Source: Bacilli bacterium (GTDB lineage Bacteria; Bacillota_I; Bacilli_A; RF39; UBA660). From it: a stretch of DNA of 38,554 nucleotides. Location: positions 1 through 38,554 of the forward strand of contig JAFXOW010000013.1 in assembly GCA_017528315.1 (NCBI GenBank), in the 5' to 3' direction. The position numbers and the translations under genes were made by a program. The notes beneath the pieces are model-generated. The model had not been told where the DNA came from, made no database searches, and was given only the letters and a program-made list of their open reading frames with translations. Shown piece after piece: positions 25,113 through 33,059 of the stretch (positions within the stretch are counted from its first letter, which is position 1; each line of letters opens with the position of its first letter).

Positions 25113-27469
25113 AAAAAATATTATGTATTTTATTAATTATTAGTATAATTGTATCTACTTTCGTGCCAAATGTTAAAGCCATAGAAATGGAAGAATTTGA
25201 AAATGGTGATTTAAGATGTCCTGTTGATGATAAAACTAGTAGTTGTTCTGAATCGTACGCTAATAATAAAGTAGTGGAAGTTAAAGTAACTGTTAAGAAA
25301 GATAATTATACGGTAACTAAGATTGTTAGAAAAACAAGTACTCTGGGACGTTATGAGGTGCAATTCTTTGTTACGGGTGATGGAGTAATTGAAAAAAAAT
25401 CAAATAAAAAAGCATATATAGTTTTAGTTTTAGATAATTCAACTACTATGGGAAGTAAGTATGTAGATTATGCTGTTCCTGGAGCCTATGATTTTGGTGA
25501 GATAATTTTTTCAAAAGGGCTTGATCCTAAGCCATCTTTGGCTGCATATAGGTTTAATGAAAATGCTTATAAAGTTCGAGGCTTTAAAACCAAAAATATT
25601 TCAAAAGAACAATACGTTAAGGATAGAGACCGTCGTTCAGGTTCAAATCTTGATGAAGCATTGTCGAAGGCTAAGAGTATATTAAAAGGAAAAAATGGAG
25701 AGAAATATGTTGTAATTTTAGGTGATGGGGTATATGGAGATAAAACTCATAGCAATAACAAAAGCTATATAAAGACTATGAAGAAATGGGGAACTGTTGT
25801 ATATGCTTTAGGATTTGGTAGTGCCTCTAAATCTAAATATAAAAAAATATTGCAAGCATATGCTGATGATGGTAAATATTTTTATGTAAAGAAAAGTGAA
25901 AAAAGTTTTAAAACTCAATTTACAAAAATTGCTAAAGAAATTGCTAATAGTATACAAATAACTCAAATTCCAATTTCGGGAGTTATAGAAGATAAATTAG
26001 GGACTAATTTTAGTTTACAAAATGGTGATAGTAGTTATAGTGAAAGTATTCCTAAAATAACTAAGGAAGGTGTTTATTCTAAAAAATTCTATATTGATTT
26101 TAATAATGTTATGACAACTAATGTTGAAACAATTCCGACAAATACTTTAGGCCTTCAAATTGATGAAGATGATAACGATATTGACATTCCTAAGTATTCT
26201 TTAATAGATAATATTTCTCAAGATGGATGGTATCCAACAAATAATGGTTTCAAATTTACTGTTAATACAGGTACTGGAACCAAAATAATATCTTCTAATG
26301 TTAATCCTGAAGTTTACTTTAATGTTCAAAATAATAAAATAAATTCTTGTAGTGGATCTACAACCTTAAATAAGCAATATATAACAAGAAGTGATTATTA
26401 TTCTATTACTTGTGCGGAAGGATTTTTAAAAAATAATTCTTATTATGATGGATATAGAGTAGATATAAATGTTAATAAGTTAAATTCTGGTATTAATAAA
26501 TTTGATGCAACTTTTGGATTTACTTCGGATATTTCAATTACATCAAATTTAAAATGTGTATATTCTTTTAACAAAAGTCTTTATGATTCAAAACATAATG
26601 AAATTTCAAATAAACTTAGTAAGTCAACTGATAAGTATGAACAAGCAAGTTTAACTGTTCAATTAGATAAATTGGAAGAAATATATAATAATTATCATGA
26701 ACAATCAGATCATGGATTAGATAGGTATGTAACAAATTTCACTGATGATATTAAGGCAACGTTATTTGTTAGTCAGGATTCTGAGCGTCAAGAAATTGCT
26801 TTTGAAAATAATGGAAATACAGTATGGAATATTGAATGTCCAGCGAATGAAGCATGGAATATTGATGGAAAAGAAATAAAAACTTGTTATGCTTTTCTAT
26901 CTAAAAAAATGCAACTTCCTAGAATGTGTCTTAATATAACTTCAGGAGAAGGTGAACAATGTGGTGATTCAAATAATCAATTATCAGGTGGAAATAAGTA
27001 TTATCCAGTATTATTCCTTAATTCAGGTAGTTTGACAATAAAGATAGATAATGCAACTTATGATTTAATAAGTTCTATTGATCTTGAAAATTGCTCATTT
27101 AATCTTGGAGCCCAAAAAATATTTTATAGACAAATAGATATTGATGATCCATTTTTAATAAAATTTGATAGTATAGATAAAAGGACTATTGGTAGAAATT
27201 TTTCTAATGATAAATATAATTTTGTTGAAATGATGTATTCAGATTCAGAAATAAATGTATGGAATAATAAATATCAATATTTATATCAGTTAAGTAAAGC
27301 TAATGTTGAAAATATAAAAGATAATTCACCTGAAAGTTATTTAGGAACTGATTGTTACATTCAAAAAGATACTAATAAGTATATTTGTTCTTTTGTTAGA
27401 AATAAATCTATTGGGGAAAATAATCAAAGTTATTTTCATGCTTATGATATAATTGATGAAACAAATTAA
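25109..27469 (+). CDS. Cassette 2 protein B: secreted von Willebrand A-domain protein
   Basis: 786 aa, AAAGGAG ribosome site. Signal peptide ends about NVKA, then NGDLRCP as in copy 1. The vWA domain begins with AYIVLVLDNSTTMG: the MIDAS is D109-N-S-T-T, so the second Ser is replaced by Thr. VILGDGVYGD follows later in the domain. The C-terminal module (FYRQIDIDDPFLIKFDSI, KRTIGRNFSN, YLGTDCYI and KYICSF) is nearly identical in pattern to copy 1. No membrane anchor or sortase signal. Ten or more Cys residues suggest disulphides. It lies in the same operon as cpaB-tadABC, which ties these proteins to the pilus machinery. Confidence 0.85.
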   Translation: MKKILCILLIISIIVSTFVPNVKAIEMEEFENGDLRCPVDDKTSSCSESYANNKVVEVKVTVKKDNYTVTKIVRKTSTLGRYEVQFFVTGDGVIEKKSNKKAYIVLVLDNSTTMGSKYVDYAVPGAYDFGEIIFSKGLDPKPSLAAYRFNENAYKVRGFKTKNISKEQYVKDRDRRSGSNLDEALSKAKSILKGKNGEKYVVILGDGVYGDKTHSNNKSYIKTMKKWGTVVYALGFGSASKSKYKKILQAYADDGKYFYVKKSEKSFKTQFTKIAKEIANSIQITQIPISGVIEDKLGTNFSLQNGDSSYSESIPKITKEGVYSKKFYIDFNNVMTTNVETIPTNTLGLQIDEDDNDIDIPKYSLIDNISQDGWYPTNNGFKFTVNTGTGTKIISSNVNPEVYFNVQNNKINSCSGSTTLNKQYITRSDYYSITCAEGFLKNNSYYDGYRVDINVNKLNSGINKFDATFGFTSDISITSNLKCVYSFNKSLYDSKHNEISNKLSKSTDKYEQASLTVQLDKLEEIYNNYHEQSDHGLDRYVTNFTDDIKATLFVSQDSERQEIAFENNGNTVWNIECPANEAWNIDGKEIKTCYAFLSKKMQLPRMCLNITSGEGEQCGDSNNQLSGGNKYYPVLFLNSGSLTIKIDNATYDLISSIDLENCSFNLGAQKIFYRQIDIDDPFLIKFDSIDKRTIGRNFSNDKYNFVEMMYSDSEINVWNNKYQYLYQLSKANVENIKDNSPESYLGTDCYIQKDTNKYICSFVRNKSIGENNQSYFHAYDIIDETN

Positions 27470-27529
27470 AAAAATGTTGAAAAACAAATAAATATATTAT
27501 ATAATAAAAATATAATAGGAGGTGGATTT

Positions 27530-28093
27530 ACGAAGGTAGCAATGTGGGCTATATTTATCTTTCTACTCGGATTACTAGGACTTTATTTAATAAATACATT
27601 TGGGATCATTACAACAACTAATCAGCAAGATTATACTTTAATAAAGAATGAAGTAGAAGCTGCAATGCAAGATTCACTTGATTTAGCATCATATAGAGCA
27701 GGTTTTTACTTATGTATTAAAGATTCGTCAATTAATGAAAATAATACTCCAATTACATTTAATGATAAAAAAGATTATTCTATTGTTTTAAATAGTGATG
27801 CTATTTTAAATGATGTTAATTATGATGAAAAAAAATGTAAATTAGTTATTGGAGAATATAAATTAAATAAAGAAGTCTTTGTGGAAAGTTTTATAAGAAG
27901 ATATGCAAACAATATAAATAATAATAAAAGTTATCAAATTACTATCCAAGAAGTGATAGAATATCCACCTAAGGTAAGTGTTAAAATTGATACTTATAAT
28001 ACTTATGATTCAAGTGGATCAAATAGTTTAGAATTTAGTACAGGTGATTTTAATATTAGTAATAAAATAGATGCTATATTAGAAGAAAAATAA
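27530..28093 (+). CDS. Cassette 2 protein C: single-TM protein, possible ACG start
   Basis: 187 aa if initiated at ACG 27530, or 183 aa from ATG 27542. AGGAGG (27517-27522) stands 7 bases before the ACG, exactly as it stands 7 bases before the TTG start of copy 1; the ATG is 19 bases away. The next codons, K-V-A-M-W, are the same in both copies, with only synonymous changes (GTC/GTA, GCC/GCA), so they seem to be translated. A weaker AAGG before the ATG is an alternative. The protein has the same layout as copy 1: N-terminal helix, TTTNQQDYTLIKNEVEAAMQDSLDLASYRAGFYLC, and an extracellular domain. cpaB follows 19 bases later. Confidence 0.7.
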   Translation, partial: TKVAMWAIFIFLLGLLGLYLINTFGIITTTNQQDYTLIKNEVEAAMQDSLDLASYRAGFYLCIKDSSINENNTPITFNDKKDYSIVLNSDAILNDVNYDEKKCKLVIGEYKLNKEVFVESFIRRYANNINNNKSYQITIQEVIEYPPKVSVKIDTYNTYDSSGSNSLEFSTGDFNISNKIDAILEEK

Positions 28094-28112
28094 AGATAGA
28101 GAGGGAAAAAAT

Positions 28113-28880
28113 ATGAAAAAGTTAAAACAAATATTATCGAATAAAAATACAGTTACTTTAATAGGAGCTGTCTTAATCGTTGTTGTATTATATATATTTT
28201 ATAATATAAGAGTAAATCAAGCAACAAGTCCAGTCAAGATTCCATATGCACTTCAAACAATTGGACCAAGAACAGAAATAACAGCTGATATGATTGGATA
28301 TTTAGAAATAACTCAAACATCAATGAGAGGAAATGTCTTAACAAATGCTAATACACAAATTCTTGGAATGTATACTAAGGTTAATTCTGTAGTTCCAGCT
28401 GGTAGTTTATTTTATAAGGATGTAATTATTCGTAAAGAAGAATTACCTGATGCCTTTTTAGTAGATATTGAAGAAGGGCATGTAGCTTATAATTTTGATG
28501 TTTCAACAAAATCAACATATGGTAATTCAATGTATCCAGGAAATTATGTAGATATTTATTTTAAAGGAATGGATGATGATGGTTTATTAATGGTTGGAAG
28601 GCTGCTTGAAAACGTTAAAATCTTAGCAGTAAAAGATTCGGCAGGTCGTGCAGTATTTGATTCAGTAAATGATGATAGAAGTCCTAGTCAAATAATTTTC
28701 TCAGTAACTGAAGATATTCATCTTTTGCTTCGTAAAGCTGAGTATATTAAAAATGTTGAAATTATTTTAGTTCCAACAAATGTTTCTTTAGAACTTAAAG
28801 ATGGAGAGAATGCTCCAATTCAAGTTACAAGTGAGACAATAAAAGAATATATAGAATCTCGTTCAACAACTATAGAGTAG
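28113..28880 (+). CDS. cpaB: CpaB/RcpC-like pilus assembly protein
   Basis: 255 aa. N-terminal membrane helix (residues ~16-32), then an SAF domain (~42-110: KIPYALQTIGPRTEITADMIGYLEI, VNSVVPAGSLFYKDVI) and a CpaB second domain with VAYNFDVSTKSTYGNSMYPGNYVDIYF, VKILAVKDSAGRAVF and IIFSVTEDIHLLLRKAEYI. In Tad systems CpaB lies outside the membrane and is thought to help guide or anchor the pilus. Follows cassette 2 by 19 bases in the same operon and precedes the ATPase gene by 8 bases. Confidence 0.88.
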   Translation: MKKLKQILSNKNTVTLIGAVLIVVVLYIFYNIRVNQATSPVKIPYALQTIGPRTEITADMIGYLEITQTSMRGNVLTNANTQILGMYTKVNSVVPAGSLFYKDVIIRKEELPDAFLVDIEEGHVAYNFDVSTKSTYGNSMYPGNYVDIYFKGMDDDGLLMVGRLLENVKILAVKDSAGRAVFDSVNDDRSPSQIIFSVTEDIHLLLRKAEYIKNVEIILVPTNVSLELKDGENAPIQVTSETIKEYIESRSTTIE

Positions 28881-28888
28881 GTGTATTT

Positions 28889-30130
28889 ATGAATACAGGT
28901 TTAAATGTTTATGATATAGCTGGTAATAATAATCAAGATAAGACAAATATCGAAATAAATGAAAGTTTGTTTTCAAGTATTGATTTTGGACCTTTAAAAG
29001 AATATCTTGATGATGATAATATAACCGATATATCTTACAGTAATAATGGTCAAGTATGGCTTAAATCGTTAGATCGAGGAGTATTTAGAGTAGATAATCC
29101 AGGAATTAATAATGAGCTAATGGAAAAGATTGCTTTTCAATGTGCTAATATAATGGGTAAAACTTTTAATATGGCAAGTCCATTACTTGATAGTGAATCA
29201 TCTGAACTTCGTATGAATTTTATTCATGATTCAATTGCTAGAAATGGCATAGCTGCTGTATTTCGTAAAACACCAGCTAAAATTCGTTTAGAAAAAGAAA
29301 AAATTGTTGAACAAAAATATATTACAACCGGAATACATGATTTTTTAATTGAATGTGTTAAGGGACACTGCAATATAATTGTTTCTGGTGAGACTGGTTC
29401 AGGAAAAACAGAGTTAGTAAAATACTTAGCTAGCCATACTGCTTTTAATGAAAAAATTATAACAATAGAAGATACATTAGAACTTCATTTAGATAGAATT
29501 TTTCCAGAACGTGATATTGTTGCCATGAAAACTAATAATATTGCATCATACTCTGATGTATTAGTTGGCTGTATGAGACAAAATCCTAAATGGATATTAC
29601 TTTCAGAAGTACGTTCAGCTGAAGCTGTTACAGCTGTTCGTAATTCTATTTCATCAGGTCACAATATTTTATCAACAATTCATGCTGATAAAGCATCTAG
29701 TATTCCTTATCGTTTATATAGTTTATTGGAATCAAATATTGATGTTGAACAATTTATGACAACAATTTATCGTTATATTCAACTAGGTATACATGTAAGA
29801 GCAAGATATGATAAAGAAACTGGTAAATTTATGAGAGAAGTATGTGAAGTAACAGAATTTTTTGTAAATGACGAGAATAAACCAGAATCTAATACAATTT
29901 ATCGTAAAAATGTTGATGGAACAGAAATATTAAATGGACCATCAAATCATTTAATAGATTATTTAATGAGTCAGGGTGTTGATTTAACTAAAGAAAAAAC
30001 GTTAGATAACGTAATGTCAAATGGAAGTAATATTCAAGTTCAAAATAATAATACTGTTAATCAAAGTAATAATGCTATTAATACAAATAATGTTACTTCA
30101 AATAATAATATGGATGATGAAATTTTATAG
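28889..30130 (+). CDS. tadA: CpaF/TadA secretion ATPase
   Basis: 413 aa. GspE/VirB11-superfamily motor for pilus assembly. Walker A SGETGSGKTELVK (residues 166-178), Asp box TIEDTLELHL, Walker B WILLSEVR (Glu240) and His box GHNILSTIHADKASS (258-271) are all intact. The N-terminal domain (LDDDNITDISYSNNGQVW) matches CpaF. The last ~40 residues are a low-complexity Asn/Gln/Val tail (NIQVQNNNTVNQSNNAINTN style) that is absent from most homologues. It is followed 15 bases later by the platform-protein genes. Cytoplasmic hexamer, expected to drive subunit extraction or secretion. Confidence 0.95.
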   Translation: MNTGLNVYDIAGNNNQDKTNIEINESLFSSIDFGPLKEYLDDDNITDISYSNNGQVWLKSLDRGVFRVDNPGINNELMEKIAFQCANIMGKTFNMASPLLDSESSELRMNFIHDSIARNGIAAVFRKTPAKIRLEKEKIVEQKYITTGIHDFLIECVKGHCNIIVSGETGSGKTELVKYLASHTAFNEKIITIEDTLELHLDRIFPERDIVAMKTNNIASYSDVLVGCMRQNPKWILLSEVRSAEAVTAVRNSISSGHNILSTIHADKASSIPYRLYSLLESNIDVEQFMTTIYRYIQLGIHVRARYDKETGKFMREVCEVTEFFVNDENKPESNTIYRKNVDGTEILNGPSNHLIDYLMSQGVDLTKEKTLDNVMSNGSNIQVQNNNTVNQSNNAINTNNVTSNNNMDDEIL

Positions 30131-30145
30131 AAAGGGGACATTGAC

Positions 30146-31042
30146 ATGGAATTTTTGGTAATTTTACTAATTGTCTTATTTGTTGTTTTATATCGCAAGA
30201 GCAATGGTGAATCTTTATATAATTTTATTACAACAAGTATTGGAAATATTTATGATAAATATGCCCCTTATTCTTTTAAAACAGTAAGAGAAAGATGTAA
30301 AGAAATGGGACTTGAGTATTCAAAACGTGAATATACTATTCAAGTTGTAATATTTTCAGGGCTTGCATTTGTTATTTCATATTTATATTTTTACAATATA
30401 ATTATATCTATTTTCTATGTTTTAGCAGTAATATCTATAATACCATATCTTGCCTATTTAAGATGTAAAAGGCTTTATAGTGAATTTATCTTTGAACAAG
30501 TTCAAGTGTATGTAACTAATACCATAATGGAATTTCAAACAACGCAGTCTTTTGTAAAAGCTCTTGAAGGCGTATATGATTCAGGTGTTTTAGAAGAACC
30601 ACTTAAAACTGATGTAAAAGTAATGATTGATCTAGCATACCATAATGGTGATGTTATGGAATCAATTACTTATATGAATAGTAAATATGATTTTTATATG
30701 ACAAGAAATATGCATCAATTCTTTTTACAGGTAACTAGAGAAGGTGCTCATGATACAACTCAAGTTTTAGATAATATGCTACTTGATGTTGACCAATTAG
30801 TTGAAGGTGTACTTCAAGATAGAATGAATAGAAATGCTTTTCATAAAGCCTTTGTTCAATATGGATTATTACTTTATCTAATGGTAATGCTTGTCCAATG
30901 GTTAATAGGAAAAGATACTTATATAGATTTAGTTAACACTAACATATTAATGCAAATAGGACTTCATATAGTTATTCTATTTAATAGTTATTTTCTTCTT
31001 TCAGGAGAAAAATATTATAACGAGAATGTAGGTGCTGAGTAA
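30146..31042 (+). CDS. tadB: TadB-like inner-membrane platform protein
   Basis: 298 aa, AAAGGGG ribosome site. T2SSF-type protein: N-terminal membrane helix, a helix pair at ~70-108, the cytoplasmic T2SSF core (YVTNTIMEFQTTQSFVKALEGVYDSGVL, and MHQFFLQVTREGAHDTTQVLDNMLLDVDQL) and two C-terminal helices (~237-257 and ~270-290). With TadC it forms the membrane base on which the TadA ATPase acts. The stop overlaps tadC by one base (TAATG). Confidence 0.85.
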   Translation: MEFLVILLIVLFVVLYRKSNGESLYNFITTSIGNIYDKYAPYSFKTVRERCKEMGLEYSKREYTIQVVIFSGLAFVISYLYFYNIIISIFYVLAVISIIPYLAYLRCKRLYSEFIFEQVQVYVTNTIMEFQTTQSFVKALEGVYDSGVLEEPLKTDVKVMIDLAYHNGDVMESITYMNSKYDFYMTRNMHQFFLQVTREGAHDTTQVLDNMLLDVDQLVEGVLQDRMNRNAFHKAFVQYGLLLYLMVMLVQWLIGKDTYIDLVNTNILMQIGLHIVILFNSYFLLSGEKYYNENVGAE

Positions 31043-31830
31043 TGGAATTTGCTATCGTAGTTATAATAGTAGTATTTGTTTTAAGTTATAGTGGTGCTCT
31101 TAGTACTAAGAAATTATATGAAGATAATAAAAATTTCTTTATGATATTAAAAGAAAAAGATTATGATTTTTTAGTTAAAGCTAAATTTGGTGGAGATTAT
31201 GATCCAGATATTTATTTTGAAAAAAGAGTTCAAAGTACTATAAAATATATTATAGCAGTACTAGCTATTTTGTTATTTAATTTTACTTGGATAAATTTAA
31301 TTATTGGATTAGGAATAATATTTGTATTATATAAAAATCAGTATACTAATTTAAAAAGTTATTATAAAAAGAATTTAACAACTATTAATCAAAATTTACC
31401 TTATTATTTAAAAAGTATTGAAATACTTGCCCAACATTACACGATACCCGTTGCAATTCAAAAGTCAATTGAAACAGCTCCTGATTTATTTAAAGAAGGA
31501 CTTAATGAAATGGTAAAAAAGATAGATGCTGGTGATTCGTCAATTAATCCATACATCGAGTTTGCTGAGAAATATCCTGTTTCTGATTCACTTCGTATGA
31601 TGAGACTTTTATATAGACTTAGTATTGGTGCTCAAGAAAATAAACAAGAGCAGTTGTCAGTTTTTTCTAAAAGTGTTTCTAGTCTTCAAAATAAAGCAAG
31701 AGAACAAAAATATGCTGAAAGACTTGATAAAATGGAAAAGAAAACCATGCTTATGTTAGTTGTAACTGGTGGTGGAACAATGATGGTACTTTTCTTTGCT
31801 ATGGTTATGATGATGATGAGTTGGATGTAA
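31042..31830 (+). CDS. tadC: TadC-like inner-membrane platform protein
   Basis: 262 aa, translationally coupled to tadB. Layout is helix (2-18), cytoplasmic stretch, a helix pair (~67-95), the T2SSF core (NQNLPYYLKSIEILAQHYTIPVAIQKSIETAPDLFKEGL, YPVSDSLRMMRLLYRLSIGAQEN) and a Met-rich C-terminal helix (TMMVLFFAMVMMMMSWM). Shorter than many TadC proteins. Last gene of the long operon that starts at 24405; the next genes have their own promoters. Confidence 0.82.
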   Translation: MEFAIVVIIVVFVLSYSGALSTKKLYEDNKNFFMILKEKDYDFLVKAKFGGDYDPDIYFEKRVQSTIKYIIAVLAILLFNFTWINLIIGLGIIFVLYKNQYTNLKSYYKKNLTTINQNLPYYLKSIEILAQHYTIPVAIQKSIETAPDLFKEGLNEMVKKIDAGDSSINPYIEFAEKYPVSDSLRMMRLLYRLSIGAQENKQEQLSVFSKSVSSLQNKAREQKYAERLDKMEKKTMLMLVVTGGGTMMVLFFAMVMMMMSWM

Positions 31831-31856
31831 ATATTAGTAAATATAATTAAAAAAAA

Positions 31857-31885
31857 TTGATTTAAAAAAATTATAATGATATACT
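31857..31885 (+). promoter_or_regulatory. Promoter of the Flp-like pilin gene
   Basis: TTGATT (31857-31862) and TATACT (31880-31885), 17 bp apart, 35 bases before the ATG. A separate promoter lets the main subunit be made in larger amounts. Confidence 0.75.
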
Positions 31886-31919
31886 ATTAGTGTAATAAAA
31901 TATGAAAGGAGAAATATAA

Positions 31920-32099
31920 ATGAAAGAAGCAAGTGGAGAATTATCAATGACTTTAATTGTTATTGTTGCAGCCGGTGTTATTTTAGCAATATTTTTAGCA
32001 TTTAAAGAACCAATTACAAATACTATCAATAATATGTGGGGTAATTTTACTTCTGCTGGTGAAAAAAATAGTGATTGTAAAACATATGGTACATGTTAG
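31920..32099 (+). CDS. Flp-like pilin (candidate major subunit)
   Basis: 59 aa, with AAAGGAG upstream. Sequence begins MKEASGELSMTLIVIVAAGV and continues as one long hydrophobic helix to about residue 28, followed by KEPITNTINNMWGNFTSAGEKN and a tail with two Cys (DCKTYGTC). Size, charged short leader, Gly before the helix and position right after tadC match Flp pilins. If cut after Gly6 the mature protein starts with ELSMT and lacks the usual Glu at position 5, which is where classical type IV pilins have it. The C-terminal Cys pair could close a small disulphide loop. Assignment is by context and layout. Confidence 0.75.
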   Translation: MKEASGELSMTLIVIVAAGVILAIFLAFKEPITNTINNMWGNFTSAGEKNSDCKTYGTC

Positions 32100-32137
32100 T
32101 TTTAATAGTTTATAATAAAACATAAGGAGTTGATAGT

Positions 32138-32542
32138 ATGAGAGAGAGCGTGGGTGGAACAGTATTATTTTTCGTTATTTTAGGATTCTTGTCATTGCTT
32201 ATAATATTTATAGCTATGATTATGAACTATGCTTCTGCTTATCGTACTAGTAATTATGTTGTAAATATTATTGAACAAACTGAAGGAAGAGTTGATTATA
32301 ACAATAGTGATGAATCTTTAGTTCGATATTTAGAAAAAAATAAATATTATAATCGACTAGATGTCACTTGTAGTGAAATTGAAGATCAGAATGCTTCAGT
32401 ATTTCATGTTACAACGTATATTTATTTTGAAGTTCCTATGTTGGGATTAAATTTGGAAATACCCATTAAAAATGATACTAATGCAATATATAATGTAAGA
32501 TGTAGTGATGAAAGTGTCAAAGCTTGTAATGGAAGTTGTTAA
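32138..32542 (+). CDS. TadE-like pseudopilin 1
   Basis: 134 aa, AAGGAG ribosome site. Short leader MRESVGG, membrane helix (TVLFFVILGFLSLLIIFIAMIM), then NYASAYRTSNYVVNIIEQTEGRV and an extracellular domain ending with Cys residues (LDVTCSEI, NVRCSDESVKACNGSC). Helix-then-amphipathic layout is typical of TadE-type minor pilins. Paralogue of the 32642 product. Lies 38 bases after the pilin gene and probably shares its promoter; a terminator follows. Confidence 0.8.
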   Translation: MRESVGGTVLFFVILGFLSLLIIFIAMIMNYASAYRTSNYVVNIIEQTEGRVDYNNSDESLVRYLEKNKYYNRLDVTCSEIEDQNASVFHVTTYIYFEVPMLGLNLEIPIKNDTNAIYNVRCSDESVKACNGSC

Positions 32543-32545
32543 GAT

Positions 32546-32570
32546 AGATGTCAATGACATCTTTTTCTTT
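32546..32570 (+). terminator. Intrinsic terminator after TadE-like 1
   Basis: Arms AGATGTC (32546-32552) and GACATCT (32556-32562) with loop AAT, then TTTTCTTT. Confidence 0.8.
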
Positions 32571-32578
32571 ATTAGATA

Positions 32579-32607
32579 TTGTTAAAATTATTATTATGTG
32601 ATAATAT
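32579..32607 (+). promoter_or_regulatory. Promoter of the second TadE-like gene
   Basis: TTGTTA (32579-32584) and TAATAT (32602-32607), 17 bp apart. Confidence 0.5.
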
Positions 32608-32641
32608 ATTTATATAATATGTTATTCTTTGGAGGTTTATT

Positions 32642-33055
32642 ATGAGAGAAGGAGTAGGTGGCTCAATATTGTTTTATATTATTTTGGGTATTTTAGCTAT
32701 TTTTATAGTATTTATAGCTGTTGTAATGAGTTATGCGACTAATTATCGAATTAATAATTATGTTGTAACCATGATTGAACAATCAAATGGCCAAAAAGTT
32801 TTTGGTACTGAAGGGGACACTACTCAAAGTAATACTTTAGTTGGTTATTTAAGAAGTAATCATTATTATAATGGATTAGTCGTAACTTGTAATAATAATA
32901 GTAAAGGAGCAGTATTTCATGTTACAACTAAAGTTAATTTTGAAATACCTATGTTAGATGTTAAGATACCAATTTATGTTAATAATGATACTAAAACTCT
33001 TTTTAATGTAGATTGTGAGAATGTTAAATCCAAAGGGGAATGGGAAGGAGAGTAA
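32642..33055 (+). CDS. TadE-like pseudopilin 2
   Basis: 137 aa, GGAGG ribosome site. Clear paralogue of TadE-like 1: leader MREGVGG, helix SILFYIILGILAIFIVFIAVVM, then SYATNYRINNYVVTMIEQSNGQKV, ...LVGYLRSNHYYNGLVVTCNNN, AVFHVTTKVNFEIPMLDVKIPI and NVDCENVK. The two proteins match along their whole length, with the same Cys before the AVFHVTT strand. The TadZ-like gene begins 5 bases after its stop. Confidence 0.8.
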   Translation: MREGVGGSILFYIILGILAIFIVFIAVVMSYATNYRINNYVVTMIEQSNGQKVFGTEGDTTQSNTLVGYLRSNHYYNGLVVTCNNNSKGAVFHVTTKVNFEIPMLDVKIPIYVNNDTKTLFNVDCENVKSKGEWEGE

Positions 33056-33059
33056 TAAA

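Larger units (their letters stand above)
20402..28093 (+). repeat. Tandem duplication of a promoter plus three-gene vWA cassette
   Basis: Unit 1 spans 20402-24238 and unit 2 spans 24354-28093. Both have the same promoter, the same AAGGTGAG ribosome site and the same gene order A (small type I membrane protein), B (vWA protein) and C (single-TM protein). The encoded proteins are clear paralogues but have diverged strongly in the B middle region, so the duplication is old. Confidence 0.85.
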
